Shown here in pieces: positions 17,035 to 26,700 of a stretch of DNA of 64,000 nt. Every line of letters starts with the position of its first letter. Position 1 is the first letter of the stretch. A program made the position numbers and the translations under genes. The stretch is from Shewanella sp. MR-4 (GTDB lineage Bacteria; Pseudomonadota; Gammaproteobacteria; Enterobacterales; Shewanellaceae). The notes under the pieces were generated by a model. It had not been told where the DNA came from and did not search any database. It saw only the letters and a program-made list of their open reading frames with translations. The stretch lies in assembly GCF_000014685.1 (NCBI RefSeq), contig NC_008321.1, positions 806,001 through 870,000 on the forward strand. The letters run 5' to 3'.

Positions 17035-18285
17035 TTAATAGCCCGTTAGCTCCATATAACCCGTGCCGCTATGACTGCCGCTAAGCTCAATTGGGCCTTC
17101 CCAATACTGGGTGGATAACGCCATGGCACTATTGGGGTTTAAGGGTGAGATGTTAATGTCGATTTGTTCACTCGGAATTTGCACTTGCCAGCTAACGGGG
17201 TATTTCCCCGTGCTGGTGGTTTGCCACTCGAGTGTCGTCATTTTTATCCCATCGGGGGTGTCGCGGGAATTGATGTTGCGTCCGGTACCATCGGCAAACA
17301 TTCGTCTGGCGCTGTAAAAGGCGGATTGCGCTTTATCGGAGGATTGTTCCCTGAGCTGAAATAGCATCAGCGCCGAACCATCATCTAACCTAAGAGCAAA
17401 CCAATCCCAGCCCTGCTGGCTCTTATTTAAAAACTGCGAGCTCCATTCTCTATCTAGCCAGCCTTGACCTGTGACTTTTTCGACGCGGTTTTCCACTTGG
17501 CCATTAATCTTGATATGGCGGGTGATTTCGCCGTGAATCGTGATAAAGGGTTGGCTGTAGTAGTAAGAGGCGACTTTGCTGTCGCGACTCTTAATGCTGT
17601 AACCCTTATCCCCTTGATATTGCAGTGGTGCTTGGCTGTTAAGCTCGAGTTGATAACTAAAGTCGTCGTTTGCAACGCTCAAGGTTGCAGGGAACAACTC
17701 ATTTGACTGACTACGCCATTGCCAATTATCGAGGTGAATTTGGTAGGGATCTGCGCTTACCCCTGCAAGTAATCGATGCGCCCGCGACCATTTTTCATGG
17801 GCGAGGTGAAAAGTGCTGGAGGTGAGTGCGCTGTGGGCAAAATAAAGCTGATCCGTCGCCCAAGTGGACTTAGGATTAGGTTCCACGTTTTGCGGTTCAG
17901 TGTGCTTAGGTTTTAGCGCTACCCTAAATTGCGTCCATTGGGCGCCAAGTTGCTCACCATTCTCAGTGGTTAAATTAGCTGTGAGATACCACCATTCCTG
18001 ACGAAAATCCTGATGGGCGAGGTGATCTTGAGGAAATTGAAAGTGGTTTCCTGGCGTCACCTTGGCAAAGCTTTGGCTATCAGCGCTTGCTTGCCCCAGT
18101 AAAGTCCCCATGGATTGAGGCTCGGTCGTTGAAGGCGCTTTATCGCAGCCGCTTATTGTCGCAAGCAGTAAGCCACCTATGGCACTCTTCAAAATAAAGC
18201 CTGCGCTTGTACTGATCTTAAATCGCGTTGCAGACGCTAATGGATTAAGGTGCCAAGTCTTGGTTTGAGGTACGCGAGCGCTCAT
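17035..18285 (-). CDS. AttH/CrtC-like lipocalin-fold lipoprotein
   Basis: A 416-residue exported protein. The start at 18285 overlaps the permease stop as ATGA; a longer frame to 18411 would run into the permease gene. The N-terminus has a hydrophobic stretch ending ATISGCDK, a plausible lipobox with Cys about residue 47. The body has the carotenoid 1,2-hydratase/AttH signature (FPQDHLAHQDFRQEWWYLTANL, in shorter parts; GQGWLDREWSSQ). In AttEFGH-type systems such a protein is encoded with an ABC exporter. Biochemical role is unknown. Confidence 0.8.
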   Translation of the reverse strand: MSARVPQTKTWHLNPLASATRFKISTSAGFILKSAIGGLLLATISGCDKAPSTTEPQSMGTLLGQASADSQSFAKVTPGNHFQFPQDHLAHQDFRQEWWYLTANLTTENGEQLGAQWTQFRVALKPKHTEPQNVEPNPKSTWATDQLYFAHSALTSSTFHLAHEKWSRAHRLLAGVSADPYQIHLDNWQWRSQSNELFPATLSVANDDFSYQLELNSQAPLQYQGDKGYSIKSRDSKVASYYYSQPFITIHGEITRHIKINGQVENRVEKVTGQGWLDREWSSQFLNKSQQGWDWFALRLDDGSALMLFQLREQSSDKAQSAFYSARRMFADGTGRNINSRDTPDGIKMTTLEWQTTSTGKYPVSWQVQIPSEQIDINISPLNPNSAMALSTQYWEGPIELSGSHSGTGYMELTGY

Positions 18286-20951
18286 AGGGTTTCCTGCTGC
18301 AAACTGGCGATTAAGGGCCTGCGGGTTTGCCAGTAAAGCGGTAAGAGTACGGCTAAGGTGCAGGTCACTAAGGCAATGAGGATGGCTTTTCCATAGGCGA
18401 ACCAATCCCATATCATCTTGATTGTCCAGCCGAAGGCCTGCAGGGTGATTTTATCAATTAATAAATAGCCGAGCAGCGCGCCTGTGGGCATGGCCATCAG
18501 GCAAGTGATGACCACGACTAGCAGCATTTGGCTGAACACCATAGTCCGCAATTGGTTACGACTTACCCCGAGGGAATACAGCCTCGCCAATGGCGCTTGC
18601 CTGGATTGAGTTAACATCAAGCAGGCGCTAAATAGCCCTATGGCCGCCACCAGCAAAGTTAAGCTATTGAGCACTAAGGTGATTGAGAATGTACGTTTAA
18701 ACATGGCAATGGCCTGAGCCTTGATCTTGGCTTGGCTGTAAATTTGCGCCTGCGCTAAACCCAATGTGACGGCCAATTGCCCTTGCAGGTCATCGAGCTC
18801 AGCCTCGCTGAGTTTGAGGTGAGTCGCTGTGGTTTGCTCTTCTGGCTCGACAGAGTGGAAACTGGCCGCAAGGCTAATGGGTAACACGGGTAGCTGCGCC
18901 CGTTGCCATAGCTCATGGCTGATGATGAGCTCATTACGGGTATTACCATGGTCGTAGTAGATACCTGCGATCACCACGGGATTATTGGCGGTTTTGTCTA
19001 GCACATTTAACGCCAAACTATCGCCGAGTTGCAGTTGATACTTAATGGCCATGGGTTCGCTGACTAACACGTAGCGCCCTTCAAAGTAGGTTTGCCAGAG
19101 ATCCGGCAAGCTTTGTTTGAGTGTGCTGGTGTGTTGAATCGATGCATCATCGCGGCTAATCAGGTTGACTGGGATAGTTTGTGCCGCCCCTTGGAGTGAT
19201 ACTTCGGCCTCCACTTGCCATTGCTGATACAGGCCACTCAGGCGAGGATCTTGGCTTAATTTATCGCGCACTTCGGCCATATGGTTGGCGCTGGGGCGCA
19301 GGTAAAAATCGGCATGCAGACGGGTTTCTAACCAGCTTCTTAAGGTTTGCTCGAAGCTACCGACTAAGGTGTTCATCGACACATTGGCGCTCAGTGCCAG
19401 CAGTATCGCCATCATGGCGAGGGACAATGGCGCGATAAGCTCGCGGGTTTCGGCAAGGAGATAGTGCTTAAGTCCGGGGCGAGTCAATGGCAGCAGCAAG
19501 CTGATGCCCCAATGCAATACTTGCGGTAATAACAATGGAATCGCGACGGCGACCATGCCCAGCAATACCAAACTGGTGTTATAGCTTTGGCTGAAGGGCA
19601 TGAGTATTGCGGCGAGCGTGAGTAGGCCGCAGGCTAAGATAAACTGCCTGCCATGGGTTTTGTTGTGAGCTTGCGTTTGTTGATAACGATTAGCGCCTTG
19701 GGCGAGGGATTGGCGGGTTAAGTCAAAATACAAGGGTAAACAGGCGGCCAGGGCGGCGACTAAAGTGAGGGCTATCGCCTCGGCTAACCAACGCCATTGC
19801 CAAATCCCCGGCAACAAGTGGGCGCCGTAGAGTTGCTCTAAGGTCATAGCGACCATAGGTTGCAACCAGTGACTGAGCTGTAATCCTAAGATAAATCCCA
19901 TTAGCGAGCCTAGCACCACCAACAGTAGTAACTCGCCAAGCAGGGCAAGCATAACTTCGCGCCGCGCTAAGCCCTGTTGCAGCAATTGGATTAATAGACG
20001 TTGGCGTTTCATCAGGCTGTAACGTACACCGTTATAGGCAATAAACAGTCCGACCACAAAGGCTAACATGCTCATCGCATTGAGGTTTAAATGAAAACTG
20101 CGGGTAAGCGCCATCAAGGCTTGGCCTTGATCCTGTTGACTGTAACTGGCGCGAAGCGGCGTAATGCCTAAGGTATCGAGCCGCTGCTTTAAGGCGGGGA
20201 GCTTATCCCTGTCACTGAATAGGGCGATATAGCTGAGTTTACCTTGCATCCCGAGTAAGCTTTGGGCGAGGGAAATATCGGTCAGAATCGCACTGCCCAG
20301 CCCCCAGCTATCATCGATACTAATGACCTTAAGCTTGTCTGGTGCAAAAGACGCGGGCGCGAGGTCGAGTTGGCCATTGGGCGCGATCTTATTGGCAAGG
20401 CTCTGACTCATAACCACTATCGGCTCACCACTCATTAACTCGGCGAGCGGCATCGCTCCCATCGACATTCTAGGATTGGCTGCTTGCTTTGTGCTGGCGT
20501 TGTGCTTTTGCCCCTCTTTTGAGCTTAGGCTTGCCGTCAGCGCGGCGACGATATCACTGCCTTCAATTTGCCAGAACTGACCGTTCAGGCCCGCCACTCT
20601 GCCACTGACAACCGCAAGGCTTTGGCTTATGCCCGCTTGGCGCAGGCTGAAATACACGGATTCGTCGAGGGTTTCTTGGCCAATGGGCGCGCTTAAGAGC
20701 ACATCGGCTCGCTGGCTCAAGAGTTCTGTGGCCTCACTGTAGCTACGAATGGCATTATCATTGGTGGCTTTAACCCCGATAAGTAAAGTCACGGCGAGGG
20801 CAAGTCCAAGCAAAATCGCGCCCGCTTGTAGCGGCGCATGGCGATAATGGGCGAGAAAGACCTTTAATACCCAATAGATCCGCAGCCATGGGTGGTTTCT
20901 GCTTGGGGTTTTGTTGTCACTTGCCTTAGGGGTTAATGCTGGACTCATCAT
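18282..20951 (-). CDS. FtsX-like ABC transporter permease
   Basis: An 889-residue inner membrane permease. Helices cluster at about residues 35-60, 290-410, 435-540 and 760-880, giving two FtsX-type membrane modules with a large periplasmic domain in each half. That is the MacB/LolC-type mechanotransmission architecture in a double-length form. It lies four bases after the ATPase gene and overlaps the lipoprotein gene. It probably acts on outer-membrane or periplasmic lipids or lipoproteins. Substrate is unknown. Confidence 0.85.
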   Translation of the reverse strand: MMSPALTPKASDNKTPSRNHPWLRIYWVLKVFLAHYRHAPLQAGAILLGLALAVTLLIGVKATNDNAIRSYSEATELLSQRADVLLSAPIGQETLDESVYFSLRQAGISQSLAVVSGRVAGLNGQFWQIEGSDIVAALTASLSSKEGQKHNASTKQAANPRMSMGAMPLAELMSGEPIVVMSQSLANKIAPNGQLDLAPASFAPDKLKVISIDDSWGLGSAILTDISLAQSLLGMQGKLSYIALFSDRDKLPALKQRLDTLGITPLRASYSQQDQGQALMALTRSFHLNLNAMSMLAFVVGLFIAYNGVRYSLMKRQRLLIQLLQQGLARREVMLALLGELLLLVVLGSLMGFILGLQLSHWLQPMVAMTLEQLYGAHLLPGIWQWRWLAEAIALTLVAALAACLPLYFDLTRQSLAQGANRYQQTQAHNKTHGRQFILACGLLTLAAILMPFSQSYNTSLVLLGMVAVAIPLLLPQVLHWGISLLLPLTRPGLKHYLLAETRELIAPLSLAMMAILLALSANVSMNTLVGSFEQTLRSWLETRLHADFYLRPSANHMAEVRDKLSQDPRLSGLYQQWQVEAEVSLQGAAQTIPVNLISRDDASIQHTSTLKQSLPDLWQTYFEGRYVLVSEPMAIKYQLQLGDSLALNVLDKTANNPVVIAGIYYDHGNTRNELIISHELWQRAQLPVLPISLAASFHSVEPEEQTTATHLKLSEAELDDLQGQLAVTLGLAQAQIYSQAKIKAQAIAMFKRTFSITLVLNSLTLLVAAIGLFSACLMLTQSRQAPLARLYSLGVSRNQLRTMVFSQMLLVVVITCLMAMPTGALLGYLLIDKITLQAFGWTIKMIWDWFAYGKAILIALVTCTLAVLLPLYWQTRRPLIASLQQETL

Positions 20952-20955
20952 CTAG

Positions 20956-21627
20956 TTAACCGGAGATAGACACAGCGGCGTGGGAAAGATGCCAGCGTTT
21001 GTGCATAAAGGCGGCGCATTCCTCACTGTGGGTGACCATGAGTATGCTGGTTTGGCTTTCTTTGGCCAGTTCGCACAGCAGCGACATTACCTGTTTTCCC
21101 GATTCATCATCGAGGTTGCCCGTGGGTTCGTCGGCCAGCAGTAAACTCGGGTTGTGGGCTAAGGCTCTGGCGATAGCAACCCTTTGCTGTTGCCCGCCTG
21201 AAAGTGCCTCGACCTGCCGATTGAGCAGTGAAGCCAGCCCCAATTTGTCGACGAGATAATCGCACCAAGGATTCCAACTGGTGCCATTGAGGTTGAGTGA
21301 AAAACCTATGTTGTTTCTCACATTGAGCGGCGTCAGCAGATTAAATTGTTGAAACACCACGCCCAAATGATTGCGCCTGAACTCGCTCCAGTGTTTGTCT
21401 TGCCAATCTTGGGTGGATTGATGATTCAACACTATCTGGCCGCTGTCTGGCGTTTCAAAGCCAGCGATCAAATTTAGCAGTGTGCTTTTACCGCTGCCGC
21501 TGGGGCCCGTGAGTGCGATGGTTTCACCGCGATGCAAGGTTAAATCGACGGCTTGCAGTACGGTATGGCGCTGCTCGCCGTCGCGAAAACTTTTACTCAC
21601 TTGGATAAGTTTGGCTACTTCTGACAT
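20956..21627 (-). CDS. ABC transporter ATP-binding protein (LolD/MacB family)
   Basis: A 223-residue ATPase with Walker A GPSGSGKST (about residues 39-47), Q-loop VVFQQFNLL, signature ALSGGQQQRVAIARAL, Walker B LLLADEPT and H-loop VTHS. It is the first gene of the three-gene operon and energises the FtsX-like permease. Confidence 0.92.
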   Translation of the reverse strand: MSEVAKLIQVSKSFRDGEQRHTVLQAVDLTLHRGETIALTGPSGSGKSTLLNLIAGFETPDSGQIVLNHQSTQDWQDKHWSEFRRNHLGVVFQQFNLLTPLNVRNNIGFSLNLNGTSWNPWCDYLVDKLGLASLLNRQVEALSGGQQQRVAIARALAHNPSLLLADEPTGNLDDESGKQVMSLLCELAKESQTSILMVTHSEECAAFMHKRWHLSHAAVSISG

Positions 21628-21848
21628 TTATCCTTCCACTAGGGATTTCCCCAACCTAGACGCCCGACTAAAGATAAAACATTTTATCTTCTGATAGATA
21701 CTGCTATTTGGTCCTTAAGGTTCACTTTGCATGGATTCAGACTTAGGTTTTATGCTGTTTAAATTATCAGCAATTGTGGTTTTAGGTACGCATTCTGTGA
21801 GCGAATGGGCTTGAGCTATTTTTGTGTTTGTTGCATGCTGTGCGACCT

Positions 21849-21878
21849 GTTAAATCGATAGCGGACTATCGATTTAAC
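21849..21878. repeat. Perfect 13-bp inverted repeat before the glycine riboswitch
   Basis: GTTAAATCGATAG and its exact complement enclose the four bases CGGA. No T run follows on either strand. It lies directly before the first aptamer, so it may be an operator or an extra 5' RNA hairpin. Confidence 0.7.
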
Positions 21879-21882
21879 AATC

Positions 21883-22125
21883 CGTTCGGATGAAGGTAGC
21901 AGGAGAGTGGGGAATTAACCCCACACCGACGAGGCAACTTTGTTTTGGGATCTTTCCCGATACAAAGCACTCTTTCAGGTGCCGCAAGGCGTGGACTGTT
22001 ACTGGACGAGCCTCTGGAGAGACTACCGATTGCGTTAAGTCGCGATAATAGGTGGCGCCGAAGGCGAAAGTAGGTGCGTCGATGGATGCATTCTGCGAAA
22101 CGCTCAGGCAAAAGGACAGAGGAGA
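21883..22125 (+). promoter_or_regulatory. Tandem glycine riboswitch
   Basis: Two glycine aptamers are recognisable by hallmark strings. Aptamer 1 runs from GCAGGAGAGT (about 21898) through CACCGACGAGGCAA to CTTTCAGGTGCC. Aptamer 2 runs from CTCTGGAGAGAC (about 22012) through GGCGCCGAAGG to CGCTCAGGCAAAAGGACAGAGG. The short linker between them is as in other tandem glycine switches. It controls the symporter gene at 22281. Glycine aptamers commonly regulate cleavage-system or efflux/uptake genes. Confidence 0.93.
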
Positions 22126-22158
22126 GGATGACTGCACGGTCTCTGTCGTTTGTCTTTT
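22114..22158 (+). terminator. Putative expression-platform terminator of the glycine riboswitch
   Basis: GGACAGAG at the 3' edge of aptamer 2 can pair with CTCTGTC at 22141-22147, followed by the U-rich GTTTGTCTTTT. The stem uses bases shared with the aptamer, so ligand binding could switch termination. Confidence 0.55.
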
Positions 22159-22280
22159 GGACTCTTTCCCTGCCTTTATTGGCTGGGTGATAGTCTTTCT
22201 TTAGGCTGGCAGCGGTGTGTCACAGCCATTTCTTTTCCTCCTCCTTTATTAATTTAGTTGTTTAATAATTGAGGAATATC

Positions 22281-23639
22281 ATGAGTTTTCAAGCTTTACT
22301 CAGCAGCCTGAACGGTATCGTTTGGGGACCCGTTACCCTGTGTTTACTCGTGGGTACGGGCATTTATCTCACCTTGCGTTTGCGGCTTATCCAAGTGTTT
22401 CGTCTGCCAATGGCACTCGGCCTATTGTTTAAACCTGCCAAAGGGCATGGGGATTTATCTTCCTTCGCCGCCTTGTGCACGGCACTCTCCGCCACCATCG
22501 GTACGGGCAACATTGTCGGGGTGGCAACCGCGATTAAGATGGGCGGCCCAGGGGCATTATTTTGGATGTGGCTGGCGGCCTTCTTTGGCATGGCGACCAA
22601 ATATGCCGAATGTATGTTGGCGGTAAAATACCGCACTACCGATGCGCGCGGACAAATTGCGGGCGGCCCTATGTATTATATCGAGCGGGGTTTGGGCATA
22701 CATTGGATGGCGAAGTTGTTTGCCCTGTTTGGTGTAGGGGTGGCATTTTTCGGTATTGGTACTTTCGCCCAAGTGAATGCGATTAGCGATGCCCTGACCA
22801 TTGCCTTTGAGGTGCCCACTTGGGCCACGGCATCGGTGCTCACCTTGTTAGTTGCGGCGGTGACCTTAGGTGGGGTTAAGCGTATTTCTAACGTGGCGCA
22901 AAAGTTAGTGCCAGCGATGTCAATTGGTTATGTGCTGGCTTGTGTGTGGATTTTAGCGAGTTTTGCGGAATCGATTTTACCCGCCTTGCAATTAGTGGTG
23001 GAGTCGGCCTTTACACCTGTCTCGGCGGCGGGGGGATTCTTAGGTGCAACTGTGGCGCAGGCGATTCAAATGGGGATTGCCCGCGGGGTGTTTTCCAACG
23101 AGTCGGGCCTCGGTAGCGCCCCAATCGCTGCCGCGGCGGCAAAAACCAATGAGCCGGTCGAGCAGGGTTTAGTCAGCATGACGGGCACCTTTTTCGATAC
23201 CATCATCATCTGCACTATGACGGGACTGGTACTGATTATCACCGGAGTCTGGAGCGGTGATACTGCAGGCGCTGCCATGACCAGCGCGGCCTTCAGCCTA
23301 GGCGGCTCGGCAGTCGTTGGTCAGTATTTAGTGACTATCGCCTTAGTCTGCTTTGCATTCACCACTATTTTAGGCTGGCACTACTATGGCGAGCGCTGCT
23401 GGTACTATTTAGTGGGTGAGCGTGGGCTGCGTGCCTATCAAATCCTATTTTTAGGTTTGATTGCCGTGGGGGCTTTTATCAAGCTGGATGTGATCTGGTT
23501 ACTGGCCGATACGGTAAACGGTTTAATGGCGATACCTAACCTGATCGCGATAATTGGACTTAGGCACGTTATCATCGCTGAAACTCAAAGTTATTTTGTT
23601 CGGGCACTCTCAAACCGTACACTAGACCCAATTTATTAA
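22281..23639 (+). CDS. Sodium:alanine/glycine symporter (AGCS family)
   Basis: A 452-residue inner membrane transporter with about ten to eleven helices. Family motifs visible include GTGNIVGVATAI, GGPGALFWMW, GGPMYYIERGLG and NESGLGSAPIAAAAA. It imports glycine or alanine with Na+. The start at 22281 follows GAGGAAT by four bases; an in-frame ATG at 22269 lacks a site. The upstream glycine riboswitch makes glycine the likely physiological substrate or signal. Confidence 0.93.
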   Translation: MSFQALLSSLNGIVWGPVTLCLLVGTGIYLTLRLRLIQVFRLPMALGLLFKPAKGHGDLSSFAALCTALSATIGTGNIVGVATAIKMGGPGALFWMWLAAFFGMATKYAECMLAVKYRTTDARGQIAGGPMYYIERGLGIHWMAKLFALFGVGVAFFGIGTFAQVNAISDALTIAFEVPTWATASVLTLLVAAVTLGGVKRISNVAQKLVPAMSIGYVLACVWILASFAESILPALQLVVESAFTPVSAAGGFLGATVAQAIQMGIARGVFSNESGLGSAPIAAAAAKTNEPVEQGLVSMTGTFFDTIIICTMTGLVLIITGVWSGDTAGAAMTSAAFSLGGSAVVGQYLVTIALVCFAFTTILGWHYYGERCWYYLVGERGLRAYQILFLGLIAVGAFIKLDVIWLLADTVNGLMAIPNLIAIIGLRHVIIAETQSYFVRALSNRTLDPIY

Positions 23640-23767
23640 TGTTGTGAAAACAATATATTAGTTCACATTATTTTAACTTTGAGATTGTCGATACCGCGTT
23701 CTTCGTTTACTTTATAAGAGCTACCCCAAAATGGGGAGACTTAACACGGGTACTTTGAGGCGACGCC

Positions 23768-26700
23768 ATGGACAAAAGTAAACTTCGTACTTTTCGCAGC
23801 AAGATCTTATCCCATATTGCGCTGCCATTGATTCTAATCATGGCAGCCGTTTATGGTATTAATGCTTGGTTTAATTATCTTTCTGCCGAGAGCAAGCTTT
23901 ACGATTCCTTAGCTCAGGCATCCAACCATTCCGCCTATCGCCTACAACTGCTACTCGAGCATGCGCAGATCAATACTCAAGGAATGGCGGATTTTATTGG
24001 GTTTATCACCAATAAAGAAGACATCAGTAACAGCGAGAAAATCAAACGGATACTCACCAATCGCCTCGAACGCAACCCCGATTTTTACGGCTCTGCCGTT
24101 GCCTTTAAGCCATACACTTTTGCAAATAAAAAACTCTTTTCTCCCTATGTTTTCCGTGATGGTGATGACTTCCATTACTTAGATATTGGCGCCGAAGGCT
24201 ATGACTACACAGACGGCTCTTGGGATTGGTGGTCTAAGGCGATTAATCAAGCGGGAGGATATTGGTCTAAGGTTTACTTTGATGAAGGAGCCGGCAACAC
24301 CTTAATGGTGACCTATTCTGTCCCCTTTGGTCCTGAAAATGCTTACTTTGGGGTAGCGACTGTCGATTTAGCCCTAAATCAATTACCCGAGCAGCTAGGT
24401 GTGTCACCGAGTCAGTTAGTGGTGCTCGATGATCAAGGACGGCTCATCTTCCACAGCGATAAAGAAAAAGTGCTCGCGATGACTTCGGCCGAATGGCTAG
24501 ATAGGAATACTCGTCAGAATAAAGACTTTTGGGCGCTATTGGATAAGGGGGTGAATGGCCAAGCACGGTTTGTGGATGACAAGAACCTAGTCTACCTCGC
24601 CAGCGTTGCATCGGTCGCTAAGCATAAGTGGCGCGTGATTGTCATGGTGCCCGAGCAACAACTATTGTCTACGCTATTGGATGATATGGCCTCCGTGGTA
24701 CTCAACCTCAGTTTACTGACGCTGCTGCTGATATTGACCTGCTATATCGCCGCGAAACGTCTGACGAGGCCGCTTGAAATGCTGGAGTCTGGTATTTTGG
24801 CCTTCGGTCAGGGGAAAACTCAACAATTAGCGATCCCTAACGGAGCCGTCAGTGAAATAGTCACCTTAAGCAGCACCTTTAATCAGATGGCGGAACTCCT
24901 CGCCGAACGTGAACAGGCGATTTTAGATTCCCGTGGAAATCGCTTTGCACGGTTAATCGACGGTATGAGTGATAAGTCATTCTACTGCTCGCTCGACGCT
25001 TCAGGGCAGCTGGCTCAGGTGAGTGAGGGGGTTACTAAGGTCTTAGGTATGTCGCCTGAGCTACTCAAGCGCAAGTATCAAAGATTATTTACCGCCAATC
25101 CCTTAAATGAAAAGAATTGGGAATATACAGACTTGGCCCTCAAGGGACAAAACGTACCCTCTCATCAAGTGGAATTACTCGATGCGGGTGGTCATCCGCG
25201 CAGGCTCGATCTCTTTATGCAGCCCCTAGTCTCAGATACGGGCGAGCTGATGTCGGTAGAGATGTTATTTACCGATGTGACAGAGCAGTTCTCCGCCGCG
25301 GCTTGGTCTAATGCCGTGCTCGAAGCGGCACCAGAGGCCATGTTAATCGTGGACCAAATGGGATTAATTGTCTTCAGCAATACTCGCTGCCAAATTCTCT
25401 TCGGTTACGAAGCCAGCGCAATGTTAGGGCTGCAGGTCGAATCATTATTGCCAGAAGCATTGCGTAGTAACCATGCCCGCGATCGCCTGCAATTTTTGCG
25501 TGAAGGGCGCGATCGCCCCATGGCCAATGCAAAGCATGTGCGGGCGCTCAAAGCCGATGGCGGGGAGTTTGTCGCCGAAATCGCCTTGAGTATTTTACCT
25601 GCCGATAACGAGGGGCGTCGCCAAGTGGCGGCTTCGATTCGGGATATGACCCAGAAGTTAGCCGTCGAGCAGAAAATTCGTGACAGCGAATTAAGGTTCC
25701 GCGGTCTGGTGACGAATATTCCCGGCGCCGTCTATCGTACCCGCATAGGCGATGTGTGGGTGATGGAATATGTCAGTGAAAACATTGCTGATATTACAGG
25801 TTATGCCGCAAGCCAGTTTATTGAGAATCGTCAACGCACCTTTGAATCGCTGATCTTGGAAGAAGATCGTGCCCTGTGCCATCAACATATCGATAGGGCG
25901 CTGGCGCAGCAGGAAACCTTTGAAGTGGAATACCGCATTCGCCATCGCGACGGCAGTGTGCGTTGGGTACATGAAAAGGGCAAGGCGAGTTATACCGATG
26001 AGGGCTTCCCGCTGTGGTTCGATGGCAGTATCGATGATATTACCGAGAGTAAGCTGGCTCTGGTCGAGCTTGAGAGTTCACGTCAGCAATTAACCAATAT
26101 TACAGAGTCGATCCCTTGTACTGTGTATCAGTTGCGCTGGATTTCACCTGTCGATCGCACCTTTACCTTCTTATCTGGCGCGGCGTATCACATGCTTGGC
26201 TTACATCGCGATGATTTACTTAAAGATTTCAATATCATTGCCGAGCGGATTTTTGATGAAGAACGCTCAGAGGTTGTGCGTGCCTTAGCGGGCAAGAGTG
26301 AGGATAAATTGCAGTGGGTGCGTGAGTTCCGTTATCGCCACCCTAATGGCAGCACCCGTTGGATGGAGGCGGGAGCCAGCGGTCATATTTGCGATGATGG
26401 CGCCATTATCTGGAATGGCTATGTGATGGATATTACCGAACGCAAAGCCATGGAAGAAGAGCTTGCAGTGAGTGAAGCGCACTTTAAGGCATTGTTTGAT
26501 GGCTCCACCATTGGCATTGTGAACATCGATGCTAAAGGGGTAATCCTCGATTGTAACGACCAATATTGTGAAGACATGGGCCAGTCCCGTGAGTCACTCT
26601 GCGGCATGTCGATTTTCGAGGTTTTAAGCCTACAGGATAAAGAAACCGCCAAGGCGCAGTTTAAGGAACTGGCGGAGGGCCGAGTCGATCATTATCGCGG

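Noticed and set aside
21866..22137. Minus-strand ORFs of 81 and 87 codons
   Set aside because: They lie antisense to the glycine riboswitch, whose structure explains the sequence.
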